Origin: JBOHUX01 sp050734915
GTDB lineage: Bacteria; Chloroflexota; Dormibacteria; Dormibacterales; Dormibacteraceae
Length of the DNA: 13,143 nt
Direction of reading: 5' to 3'
NCBI GenBank assembly: GCA_050734915.1
Contig: JBOHUX010000059.1
Location: forward strand, 1 to 13,143
In this document: positions 6,261 through 12,591 of the stretch, piece by piece
Position numbering within the stretch: position 1 is the stretch's first letter
Layout of the letters: each line of letters starts with the position of its first letter
Notes under the pieces: model-generated
Seen by the model: the letters and a program-made list of their open reading frames with translations, nothing else
The model's database searches: none
What the model was told of the DNA's origin: nothing
Program-made: the position numbers and the translations under genes

Positions 6261-6278
6261 AAGGAGGTGAAGGAGGTG
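6261..6278 (+). promoter_or_regulatory. Tandem duplicated Shine-Dalgarno element of the pilin gene
   Basis: The 9-mer AAGGAGGTG occurs twice back to back (6261-6269 and 6270-6278). With the following A, the first copy is AAGGAGGTGA, a full match to the 16S rRNA anti-Shine-Dalgarno sequence. It is placed 8 bases before the GTG that ends the second copy. That GTG (6276) is therefore taken as the start. The strength of the site suggests high translation, as expected for a structural pilin. Confidence 0.75.
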
Positions 6279-6449
6279 CCGGTAAACCGACCGACGCGCG
6301 GCCGTCTCGACCGCCAGCGGGGCCAGGGGCTGGTTGAATACGCCCTGATCCTCATGCTGGTTTCGACCGTGGCAATTTTGATTCTTTCTACGATGGGCGG
6401 CCAGCTCAAGAACGACTTCTCCAACGTGGTGATTGCTCTGAACCGGTGA
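6276..6449 (+). CDS. Flp-family type IVb pilin
   Basis: This 57-residue protein has a short basic leader (MPVNRPTRGRLDRQRGQG), the prepilin motif G-LVEYALIL with the conserved glutamate-tyrosine pair, and a single hydrophobic helix. A short polar tail follows (LKNDFSNVVIALNR). A prepilin peptidase would cut after the glycine of GQG, leaving LVEYALIL as the mature N-terminus. Such pilins assemble into Flp/Tad pili used for attachment. Start GTG 6276 is chosen from the very strong ribosome site; GTG 6267 and TTG 6249 are in frame but poorly placed. No Tad secretion ATPase, TadB/TadC platform or prepilin peptidase gene lies in the window, so the assembly machinery must be elsewhere. Two hairpins follow closely. 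Confidence 0.85.
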   Translation: MPVNRPTRGRLDRQRGQGLVEYALILMLVSTVAILILSTMGGQLKNDFSNVVIALNR

Positions 6450-6452
6450 GCC

Positions 6453-6472
6453 TGGGGGCCGGACGGCCCCCA
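6453..6472 (+). terminator. GC-rich hairpin immediately after the pilin stop codon
   Basis: TGGGGGCC (6453-6460) pairs exactly with GGCCCCCA (6465-6472) around the loop GGAC, beginning 4 bases after the pilin stop. There is no T tract. It probably protects the mRNA 3' end, or acts with the stronger terminator about 40 bases further on. Confidence 0.55.
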
Positions 6473-6502
6473 CACCGAGGGTTCCGACCGACCCAGGAGG
6501 AC

Positions 6503-6565
6503 CCAGCACCAAAGAGGGGGACCGCTTCGGACCCCCTCTTCTTCTTGTGTTAACCCCGGTGCTGG
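6503..6565. repeat. Outer inverted repeat enclosing the terminator hairpin
   Basis: CCAGCACC (6503-6510) is the exact reverse complement of GGTGCTGG (6558-6565). The pair flanks the terminator stem and its T-rich tail. In RNA, a closed outer stem would enclose the terminator, giving a two-tier structure. It may be a chance 8-base match in GC-rich DNA, but its placement immediately around the terminator is notable. Confidence 0.45.
6512..6550 (+). terminator. Intrinsic terminator downstream of the pilin gene
   Basis: AAGAGGGGG (6512-6520) pairs with CCCCCTCTT (6532-6540). Past an A-A mismatch, CC pairs with GG around the loop GCTTC. The T-rich tail CTTCTTGTGTT follows directly. This is the best intrinsic terminator in the window and should separate the highly translated pilin transcript from the hydrolase gene. 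Confidence 0.75.
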
Positions 6566-6638
6566 CGCGACGCCCGCAGGGCCGGTCAGGATTCCGGTCG
6601 AGCCGGACCCGGGCCGGACCTCCCGGACGTTGAACCAG

Positions 6639-7688
6639 ATGATGACCTCGCTCAGGACCATGCGAAAGACACTGCCGGCGGCGGCGCTCGTGTCCGCGTT
6701 GGGCCTGGCATCGCCGCCGGCGCCGGCGCCTGCTCTGGCGTACGCGGCTCCAGCCCCCGAGGTTCGGGTCCTCTACCTGGGAGCGAGCGTCATGGCCGGC
6801 TACTACGCGTCAGGAGTCTCGACGACCTTTGCCGCCCGGCTGACGGGCATGCTCGCTGCCGTCGGCCTGAAGGTGGAGGCCACCACCCTCGCCCGTCGGG
6901 GGGGCCGCGTGGAGGCCACCGGCGGCTGGCCACTGGGAGGCGGATATCAGCTGGCGGTGATCCACCTCGTCACCAACGACTACTTCGCCGGCACTCGGCC
7001 CCGCCGCTACCGGGCCGCATTCGAAGGTCTGCTGGCCCGGGTTCGGGCGGGCTCCCCGGACGCCGTGCTCGTCTGCCTGGGAGCCTGGACCGGGGGCCGG
7101 TACGCCAATCACGCCGGAGCGACCGCGCACGCCTACGACGAGGTCGTGGCGGCCGCATGCCGAGCCCGGGGCGGTCTCTACGTGGCACTCACCGATATCT
7201 ACTGGAGCCGGAGGACGCGAGGCCCGGCCGGCCGGCCGACGCCCTGGGGGCTCTCCGACACATTCCACCCCAACGATCGGGGGGCGGAGATGATCGCGGC
7301 GCGAACCTTCGCGGCGCTCAGACGTTTGGCGGTCGGGAGGGCGGGGGGACCGGCCTTGCGCCGGCCGGGCTCTGCCTGGCTGGCGATGCTGGCCGCCAGC
7401 TCGCCGGTGGGCCACTCCGCGCCCGACCGGGGCGGGCCGGCGGAGGTGGCGGGATCGGTGACGCAGGCCCGGCTGCCACCCTCGGTCCACTCGCGGCTCC
7501 GCCCCGCCGCGGCGGCCGGAGAGGTGGTGGGGGCGATTAGAACGCGGCTGGAGGCGGCGGACGCGCCCAACCCGATCGGGCCGCCGGCGACGCTGCTCTT
7601 GCTCCTGGCCGGCGCGGCGGTGACCGCCGGTGCGCTGGCATGGAGGCTGGCCCTGATCCGCCGCTCGTCAGGGCGCCCGCCGCGCTGA
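6639..7688 (+). CDS. Secreted, C-terminally anchored SGNH/GDSL-type hydrolase
   Basis: The 349-residue protein has an N-terminal signal peptide (basic MRK, then LPAAALVSALGLA and an alanine/proline region ending near AYA). An SGNH esterase/lipase domain follows. The serine block is VLYLGASVMAG (serine about 50), an asparagine block is HLVTNDYFAG, and the last block SDTFHPNDRG supplies the Asp-His pair (about 207 and 210). The C-terminus is a low-complexity stretch followed by a hydrophobic helix (ATLLLLLAGAAVTAGALAW) and a basic end RRSSGRPPR. The enzyme is thus probably held at the outer face of the membrane by its tail. The substrate is unknown; relatives hydrolyse acyl or acetyl esters on lipids or polysaccharides. 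ATG 6639 is used; ATG 6642 or 6660 are equally possible because no clear ribosome site is seen. Confidence 0.8.
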   Translation: MMTSLRTMRKTLPAAALVSALGLASPPAPAPALAYAAPAPEVRVLYLGASVMAGYYASGVSTTFAARLTGMLAAVGLKVEATTLARRGGRVEATGGWPLGGGYQLAVIHLVTNDYFAGTRPRRYRAAFEGLLARVRAGSPDAVLVCLGAWTGGRYANHAGATAHAYDEVVAAACRARGGLYVALTDIYWSRRTRGPAGRPTPWGLSDTFHPNDRGAEMIAARTFAALRRLAVGRAGGPALRRPGSAWLAMLAASSPVGHSAPDRGGPAEVAGSVTQARLPPSVHSRLRPAAAAGEVVGAIRTRLEAADAPNPIGPPATLLLLLAGAAVTAGALAWRLALIRRSSGRPPR

Positions 7689-7711
7689 GGCTCCCGCCGG
7701 GACGAGCGCCT

Positions 7712-7748
7712 CACCGGGCCGAGCATCCCGCCGGGGCTGAGCCCGGTG
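7712..7748. terminator. Inverted repeat between convergent genes, possible bidirectional terminator
   Basis: CACCGGGC (7712-7719) is the exact reverse complement of GCCCGGTG (7741-7748), in the 73-base gap between two genes that run towards each other. The loop is long (21 bases) and neither side has a T tract. A role in ending both transcripts is plausible from position only. Confidence 0.35.
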
Positions 7749-7761
7749 CTGGGCCCTCGCC

Positions 7762-8823
7762 TCACGGAAGGCGGGCGGCGAGCGAACGGGCGGGGCCGGT
7801 CATGTTCAGCCGGGAGAGCGCGACCAGGCCCAGGCAGACGACCATCATCGCCGCCAGGACGTGCCAGAGGAGCACCGCGCCGGCGGCCACGGCCCGCTGG
7901 AGGCCGAGCCCGGTCGCGAGCACCATCGACCCCGCCACCTCGACGTTGCCGACGTAGCCGGGAGCGGCGGGGAGGCCATAGGAGATCGTGATCCCGATCG
8001 ACCCCGCCATCGCGGCCACATAGGAGAGGTGGATGTCGAGGGCGGTGAAGAGAAGGCTGAAGGCGAGCCCGTCGCTGATCAGGGCCGCGCCCGTCATGAG
8101 GCCGAGGACGCCCAGCCGGCGGCCGCCGCCGATCGAAGAAGTCGCCGCCCGGAACCAGCCCGATTGCTGGTGGATGGTCCGCCGGACGCCCGGCCGGAGG
8201 CGGCTGGACACGGGCGTCCAGAGGATCAGCCGGGGACCCAGCGTGACCGCCGCCAGGAGGCCGATCAGCGTCAGGGCAGGTGCCGCCGCGGCGACGCCGA
8301 GAACGCGGGCGAGCGGGTCGCCCCTGCCGTGGAGAGCAAGTTCCAGGCCCGCCACCGGCACCAGGAAGGCGACCATCGCGGCCAGATCGAAGAGTTTGTC
8401 CACGATCATCGATGCCAGGCAGGCACCTCCCGGGATCGGGTGGCGGCGGCCCACCCACCAGAACCTGATCGCGTCACCCGCGCGGAGGGGCAGCAGGTAG
8501 TTGACCAGGTTGCCGGCGGAGTTGATCCAGAAGAGGTCGAGCGCCGGCACGTCCCTGATCGGGCGCAGGATCAGCTTCCACCGTCCGGCCCGGAGCAACG
8601 CGCTGGCGAGGGTGCAGAGCGCGATCAGCGCCAGAGGCCAGAGATGATGGGGGCGGGCATTCCGCCAGACCATGGAGATGGGGACCGTGTGGACCCAGAA
8701 CCCGAGCAGTGCGAGTCCGGCCGCCGTCTGCAGGATCAGCCGTGCCCTCGCGCGCCCTCGGTGCCGGCGGGCCGGAGCGGGGGATCCGATGGCCGGGATG
8801 GGGAGCGTGGCTGGTTCGGGCAT
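7762..8823 (-). CDS. UPF0104 / lysylphosphatidylglycerol synthase transmembrane-type protein
   Basis: This 353-residue integral membrane protein has about eight hydrophobic segments and the recognisable landmarks of the family related to the MprF flippase domain and YbhN. These are LLRAGRWKLILRP (about 76-88), AGNLVNYLLPLRAGDAIRFW (about 103-122), an internal MIVDKLFDLAAM, and near the end GLPAAPGYVGNVEVAGSMVL. Members move or modify lipids or polyisoprenoid-linked sugars; no catalytic domain is attached here, so the substrate cannot be named. The frame stays open well upstream, but that part is arginine-rich shadow sequence. ATG at 8823 (MPEPATLPIPAIG) is chosen because it precedes the first membrane helix by a short basic stretch. 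It is convergent with the SGNH hydrolase and divergent from the MscS channel. Confidence 0.82.
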   Translation of the reverse strand: MPEPATLPIPAIGSPAPARRHRGRARARLILQTAAGLALLGFWVHTVPISMVWRNARPHHLWPLALIALCTLASALLRAGRWKLILRPIRDVPALDLFWINSAGNLVNYLLPLRAGDAIRFWWVGRRHPIPGGACLASMIVDKLFDLAAMVAFLVPVAGLELALHGRGDPLARVLGVAAAAPALTLIGLLAAVTLGPRLILWTPVSSRLRPGVRRTIHQQSGWFRAATSSIGGGRRLGVLGLMTGAALISDGLAFSLLFTALDIHLSYVAAMAGSIGITISYGLPAAPGYVGNVEVAGSMVLATGLGLQRAVAAGAVLLWHVLAAMMVVCLGLVALSRLNMTGPARSLAARLP

Positions 8824-9032
8824 GGCTGGGCGGAGTCGGTCCACTGGTGGCCGCAGTGCGTGTAACGGCGCCCACCCCCTCTTCTTGTCGGCACGCCCCG
8901 GAGCCTTGGCGGCGGACCTCCGGCGGGCGCCGCCGCCGGCCCCGGCCGGGGCCGCCCGGCTGGTAGATTGGGGCCGGCCGCCGTCATCCGGCCCGCGTCC
9001 CCAGCCTCGATACGAAGCCCCTTGGGAGGGAC
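8824..9032. other. Divergent intergenic region between the UPF0104 and MscS-type genes
   Basis: About 210 bases separate two divergently oriented genes, so promoters for both should lie here. TAGATT at 8964-8969 resembles a -10 element for the plus-strand gene, but the upstream sequence has no clear -35. A GGAGG ribosome site at 9025-9029 precedes the ATG at 9033 by a short 3 bases. The rest is GC-rich without clear repeats. Confidence 0.4.
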
Positions 9033-9908
9033 ATGCGCAGCCTCGACAACAACGTCCACGACAGCCACCGAGCCCGAAGCTGGATCCTGTCCGTGGTCTG
9101 CACCGCGGCGCTGATCGTGCTGCTCGTCGAGGGCCAGCCCGCCCAGCACGGCGGGCTCGTCGAGCTCGTGCCCCGATCGTTCCGCGAGGGCACCCGGCTC
9201 GGCATCGTGCTCGCGGCGGGGGTGCTGGGCGCACTGGCCGTTCGAGGGTCGATCGGGGGGCTGTTCGGATCCCGGGTGGGGCCAGGGATCGTGATGTGGA
9301 GGAACCTGACCTCCTGGACCCTCTACCTCCTTCTGGCGCTGCTCGTCACCGGCACTCTCGGCGTCAACCTCTCGGGCTTCCTGGTCGGAGGCGCGGTCTT
9401 CGGTGTCGTCGCCGCCGTCGCGGCGCAGTCATCCCTGGCCAACTTCTTCGCGGGCCTGGTACTGATGGTCGCCAGGCCCTACGCGGTCGGCAGCTGGGTC
9501 CATCTCAAGGTCTGGACGGGGGCGGGAGAGTACGAGGGCATCGTCACCGACATCGGGACGGTCCACACCCAGATCTCTGCCAACGGCCGGATCATGCGTG
9601 TTCCCAACAGCGCCGTGATCACGGCCGTACTGACCACCGGCAACGCGCCGCTGCAGTCGGACCTGGAGCTGGAGGTCCCCCGCTGGACGCCGCTCGACAT
9701 GCTCCAGGAGCAGGTCCGGCGGCGGCTTCTTCCGAGCCCCGGGGGCGCCGTGGTGATCGAGCCCCGCCGCCTCCAGGCCAAAAACGCGGACTCCCTCGTC
9801 TGCCGCCTCACCGTGCGCTCCCCCAGCCCGGTAGCGCCGGGGCGGTTCGTGCAGGCGGTCAACGAGGCGCTGGAGGAGGTGAGCGCCAACCGCAGCCTCG
9901 CCTCGTGA
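9033..9908 (+). CDS. Small-conductance mechanosensitive (MscS-family) ion channel
   Basis: The 291-residue protein is a compact MscS channel, which opens under membrane tension to release solutes after osmotic downshock. Membrane helices lie at about 17-32, 54-72 and 91-110. The pore helix of small residues follows (GFLVGGAVFGVVAAVAAQSS, about 115-134), then SLANFFAGLVLMVARPYAVGSWV, the family's most conserved segment. The beta domain reads EYEGIVTDIGTVHTQI and IMRVPNSAVI. The C-terminal half (after about 205) is the usual cytoplasmic alpha/beta domain, and length is near that of E. coli MscS. The ATG at 9033 has a GGAGG closely upstream. It is preceded by a divergent gene, so it is likely transcribed from its own promoter. 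Confidence 0.9.
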   Translation: MRSLDNNVHDSHRARSWILSVVCTAALIVLLVEGQPAQHGGLVELVPRSFREGTRLGIVLAAGVLGALAVRGSIGGLFGSRVGPGIVMWRNLTSWTLYLLLALLVTGTLGVNLSGFLVGGAVFGVVAAVAAQSSLANFFAGLVLMVARPYAVGSWVHLKVWTGAGEYEGIVTDIGTVHTQISANGRIMRVPNSAVITAVLTTGNAPLQSDLELEVPRWTPLDMLQEQVRRRLLPSPGGAVVIEPRRLQAKNADSLVCRLTVRSPSPVAPGRFVQAVNEALEEVSANRSLAS

Positions 9909-9965
9909 GCGTGCCGAGGTCGGCTGGCGCCGCCTCCCAACCTCCCCGGGCCCCCCGAGACACAC

Positions 9966-9994
9966 TTGACACCAGCGACGCTATCAGCAACCAT
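9966..9994 (+). promoter_or_regulatory. Sigma-70-type promoter for the small cysteine-motif gene
   Basis: A perfect TTGACA -35 lies at 9966-9971 and, after 17 bases, AACCAT (9989-9994) offers a weaker -10 with A and T at the key second and last positions. Transcription would start near 10001, giving a leader of about 36 bases before the ATG at 10037. The -10 is poor, so confidence is moderate. Confidence 0.5.
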
Positions 9995-10036
9995 GTGAGG
10001 CATCGCTGGTGGACCCGGGGGCGAGGGGGACAGCGG

Positions 10037-10294
10037 ATGCAAAGGGGCCGGCGGGTGCGGGAGCGCTGCATGGGATGCGGGCAACTTCTCGGTGGTGCGA
10101 CCGTCATGCGGGGGAACAGGCGCTTCTGTAGCTTCGAATGTGCCTGCGGCCCCTTCGCCGACAGAGGAAGAGCCGCGGAGCCGGATGCCCGGGCGCCGGC
10201 TCCCGTTCAGGGCGGGCTGCTCGCCGTCTCGCTTCCGGCGCCCGGCGTGCCCGCCGCCCGGCGCGCCGAGCGCGGCCCCCTAGTCGGGGACTGA
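10037..10294 (+). CDS. Small cysteine-motif (zinc-finger-like) protein, function unknown
   Basis: This 85-residue product has a basic N-terminus (MQRGRRVRER) and a cysteine cluster: C11-x2-C14-x16-C31-x3-C35, plus C37. The text is CMGCG then RRFCSFECACG. The CxxCG and FCSxxC halves resemble treble-clef or zinc-ribbon folds that bind one zinc ion. The second half (about 45-85) is alanine/proline/arginine-rich and probably disordered. The ATG at 10037 is chosen because GAGGGGGA lies about 6 bases upstream and the promoter at 9966-9994 would start transcription after the alternative GTG at 9995. I do not recognise a named family. DNA or RNA binding, or a metal role, are possible but unsupported. 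The coding call rests on the cysteine pattern, ribosome site and promoter. Confidence 0.6.
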   Translation: MQRGRRVRERCMGCGQLLGGATVMRGNRRFCSFECACGPFADRGRAAEPDARAPAPVQGGLLAVSLPAPGVPAARRAERGPLVGD

Positions 10295-10299
10295 GCCCA

Positions 10300-10360
10300 G
10301 GCTTCCCGAGGCGGGAGCGCGAGCCCTGACAAGAGGGAAGCCCGCCGAAACGGGCTTCCC
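10300..10360 (+). terminator. Hairpin with competing partner sequence after the cysteine-motif gene
   Basis: GGGAAGCCCG (10335-10344) pairs perfectly over 10 bases with CGGGCTTCCC (10351-10360) around the loop CCGAAA. This is a strong terminator-like stem about 40 bases after the gene, although only AAGGCC and no T tract follows. GGCTTCCC also occurs at 10300-10307 and could instead pair with GGGAAGCC (10335-10342), so two exclusive folds are possible. The next gene, the DNA ligase, begins about 150 bases later. Confidence 0.55.
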
Positions 10361-10513
10361 AAGGCCGGGGTGGGATGTGGAGTTCTCTCTCGGTGCGCGT
10401 GGGCGCCTCCATATGGTAGCAGAGCGCGAACAATCCCACAAGATGTAGGAGCTATGGAAGCCCCGCGGATCACCAGCTTCGCGGCCCAGCTCCGATGTGG
10501 CAAGGTTGGCCCG

Positions 10514-11551
10514 ATGACCGACCCGATCCCGGCCGGCCTGGAGCCGATGCTGGCCGCCCTTCAACCGGTCCTGCCGCGAGGGGAGGGCTGGGAGTACGAG
10601 CCCAAGTGGGACGGCTTCCGCATCCTCGCCCATCGCGACGGCGAGTCGGTGAAGATGACCAGCCGCGGATCCCGGGACATGACCCGCTACTTCCCGGAGC
10701 TCTGGCCCGCGATCCGCTCGCTCGCCGCCGGCCGCTTCGTCATCGATGGGGAGGTGGTCATCCTGGGGAGATCGGGGCTCGACTTCGACGCACTCCTCCA
10801 GCGCATCCATCCGGCCCCTTCCCGAATCCGCCTGCTCAGCGAGCAGACCCCGGCGGCGTACATCGTCTTCGACGCCCTCTCGGTGGGCGCCGAGGACCTC
10901 AGATCCCTGCCCCTCGCCGCTCGGCGGTCGCGCCTGGAGGCGCTGCTGGAGACGGCGCCGCCGGCGATCCGCCTCACCCCCCACACGATGGACCCGGAGC
11001 TGGCGTCGGAATGGTTCACGGCCTTCGAGGGCGCGGGTCTCGACGGCGTCATCGCCAAGAGCTGGGGCGGCTCCTATGCGGGCGGGAAGAGAGGGTGGGT
11101 CAAGGTCAAGCACGGCCGGACGGCGGACTGCGTCGTGATCGGATTCCGGTGGTCGTCGGACCGGACCTCGCTGGGGTCGCTGCTGCTCGGGCTCTACGAC
11201 AGCGAGGGCGAGCTCCATTACGTCGGCCACACCTCATCATTCAGCGCGGCGGAGCGCCGCCGCCTTCTGGCGATGCTGGAGCCGCTGCGCGCGGAAAGTG
11301 GGATCAGGGAGGGTCGCGCCCCGGGCGGCCCCAGCCGCTGGTCGCGCGGCAAGGACACCGGCTGGGAGCCGGTCCGGCCCGAGCTCGCCTGCGAGGTCTC
11401 CTACGACAAGCTTCAGAGCGGCCAGCGCTTCCGCCATGCCACCCGCTTCTTGCGCTGGCGGCCTGACAAGCCACCCGGTGAGTGCCGCTTCGACCAGATC
11501 GCGGTCGCCAGGCAGGTGGACGTGGAGGCGATCCTCAGCCTCCAGTCCTGA
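10514..11551 (+). CDS. ligC: ATP-dependent DNA ligase, LigC type
   Basis: This enzyme seals nicks in DNA using ATP. The 345-residue product has a nucleotidyltransferase domain followed by an OB-fold domain, without polymerase or nuclease domains. Motif I is EPKWDGFR (AMP-accepting lysine about 31), motif III FVIDGEVVI (glutamate about 80), motif IV DGVIAK (lysine about 182), and motif V WVKVKH (lysines about 197 and 199). Further marks, DMTRYFPEL, GLDFDALLQRIHP, RTADCVVIGFRW and the ending RFRHATRFLRWRPDK, match mycobacterial LigC closely from memory. The start ATG at 10514 has AAGG at 10502-10505; ATG at 10454 would add 20 residues not seen in the family. No Ku, LigD polymerase or nuclease gene is nearby. 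LigC-type enzymes are generally seen as repair ligases beside the essential NAD-dependent LigA. Confidence 0.92.
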   Translation: MTDPIPAGLEPMLAALQPVLPRGEGWEYEPKWDGFRILAHRDGESVKMTSRGSRDMTRYFPELWPAIRSLAAGRFVIDGEVVILGRSGLDFDALLQRIHPAPSRIRLLSEQTPAAYIVFDALSVGAEDLRSLPLAARRSRLEALLETAPPAIRLTPHTMDPELASEWFTAFEGAGLDGVIAKSWGGSYAGGKRGWVKVKHGRTADCVVIGFRWSSDRTSLGSLLLGLYDSEGELHYVGHTSSFSAAERRRLLAMLEPLRAESGIREGRAPGGPSRWSRGKDTGWEPVRPELACEVSYDKLQSGQRFRHATRFLRWRPDKPPGECRFDQIAVARQVDVEAILSLQS

Positions 11552-11631
11552 CCGCGGGATGCCAGGGCCGGGCCGGGATCCGGTGCTCGCCCCCAGCGCG
11601 TGAAGGGGGAACTGGTAAGGTGCGGGGGTCC

Positions 11632-12591
11632 ATGGCGAGCAAGCGGAAGAAGGCCCGCCACGCGCGCGCGCCGCTCGCGCCGGGTCCGGCTTCCGCGGGG
11701 GGTGCGGGCGCCGGCGCTGATTCGCGGGGAGGCGCCGCGGGGGCGGCCCGGGACCAGTCGAGCGGGCAGCGCCGGCCTCCGGTCGGGCCTTCGCGGAGCG
11801 CGCGGCGCGCCTGGTGGCGGGGCCCAGGCGCGCTCGTCGGCCTCCTCGCCGCGGTGGCGGTGGTGATCGGGGTGTTCGCGATCCTGGCCCGTACGCCGAC
11901 CCCGCCCCGCCCGCCCCCTCCCGACGCCGCGGCCCCGATCGTCAGCCAGGTCACCCATGTGTCGCCCGGCGTCATCTCCGCCATCGGCGCGGGCGGCCTC
12001 AGCGATCACTTCCAGGCGGCCGGCAGGGCGTCGCCGCTCACCGGGCCCTCCGGGAAGCCCGAGATGCTCTACGTGGGGGCGGAGTTCTGCCCCTACTGCG
12101 CGGCCGAGCGCTGGAGCCTGCTGGTGGCGCTGGGCCGCTTCGGAACCTTCTCGGGCGTCGCGCTCAACCGGTCATCCTCGAACGACGCCTATCCCGACAC
12201 CCCGACCTTCACCTTCCGGAAGTCGTCCTACTCGAGCGCCTACCTGGACTTCGTCACCGTCGAGCTGGAGGACCGCGACCACCGGTCCCTGCAGACGCCG
12301 ACCGCCGCCCAGCAGGCGCTCATCAACAAGTACGACCAGTCGGGCTACATCCCCTTCTTGGACATGGGCAATCGGTACACGACCACCGGCGGCTGGATCC
12401 CCAGCATGCTTGCCGGGAAGAGCTGGCAGCAGATCGCCGGCGACCTCGCCAACCCCCAGGCGGACAGCACCAGGGCGATCGTCGGCCACGCCAACTACCT
12501 GACCGCCGCGATCTGCCGGGTCACCGGCCAGAAGCCGGGGAGCGTCTGCGCGACCCCCCTCATGCGGCAGCTCCAGGCCAGGCTTGGCTAG
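11632..12591 (+). CDS. Membrane-anchored DUF929-family thioredoxin-like protein with CPYC motif
   Basis: The 319-residue protein has a basic, alanine/glycine/proline-rich N-terminal tail (about 1-65), one membrane helix (about 67-86), and an external domain. The landmark is LYVGAEFCPYCAAERWSLL, with cysteines about 153 and 156, typical of DUF929 proteins related to thioredoxin folds. Two further cysteines near the end (about 295 and 306, ICRVTGQKPGSVC) could form a second disulfide. A thiol-disulfide exchange role outside the membrane is inferred from CPYC and strengthened by the VKOR homologue whose start overlaps its stop. ATG 11632 follows a GGGGG stretch; GTG 11620 is an alternative adding four residues. 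I do not know a demonstrated function for this family. About 80 bases separate it from ligC, with no clear terminator between. Confidence 0.85.
   Translation: MASKRKKARHARAPLAPGPASAGGAGAGADSRGGAAGAARDQSSGQRRPPVGPSRSARRAWWRGPGALVGLLAAVAVVIGVFAILARTPTPPRPPPPDAAAPIVSQVTHVSPGVISAIGAGGLSDHFQAAGRASPLTGPSGKPEMLYVGAEFCPYCAAERWSLLVALGRFGTFSGVALNRSSSNDAYPDTPTFTFRKSSYSSAYLDFVTVELEDRDHRSLQTPTAAQQALINKYDQSGYIPFLDMGNRYTTTGGWIPSMLAGKSWQQIAGDLANPQADSTRAIVGHANYLTAAICRVTGQKPGSVCATPLMRQLQARLG

Larger units (their letters stand above)
5905..6275. other. Loosely coding stretch between tRNA-Pro and the pilin gene
   Basis: No convincing conserved gene lies in this roughly 370-base stretch. It contains the post-tRNA hairpin, a 45-codon minus-strand ORF of uncertain status, the palindrome at 6132-6149, and the tandem ribosome site of the pilin gene. 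Between 6150 and 6260 only GC-rich sequence without a clear promoter is seen. The plus and minus reading frames here are short and have no recognisable motifs. The pilin promoter must lie in this stretch but cannot be picked out by eye. Confidence 0.5.

Noticed and set aside
6128..6661. Minus-strand frame of 177 codons opposite the Flp pilin
   Set aside because: It crosses the pilin gene and both hairpins, and has no recognisable domain; the pilin has the strong ribosome site.
7199..8458. Minus-strand frame of 419 codons overlapping the SGNH hydrolase and UPF0104 genes
   Set aside because: Proline/arginine-rich shadow crossing two well-supported genes in other frames; no family features.
8824..9234. 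N-terminal extension of the UPF0104 frame upstream of ATG 8823
   Set aside because: Arginine- and proline-rich without membrane helices, overlaps the MscS start on the opposite strand; family proteins begin close to the first helix.
8672..10036. 5' part of the long plus-strand frame that ends with the cysteine-motif protein
   Set aside because: It runs antisense and out of frame through UPF0104 and MscS; only the last 85 codons, with their own promoter and ribosome site, look coding.
10454..10513. Upstream ATG at 10454 as the ligC start
   Set aside because: AGGAG lies only 2 bases before it and the added 20 residues are not seen in LigC proteins; ATG 10514 with AAGG at good spacing fits the family start.
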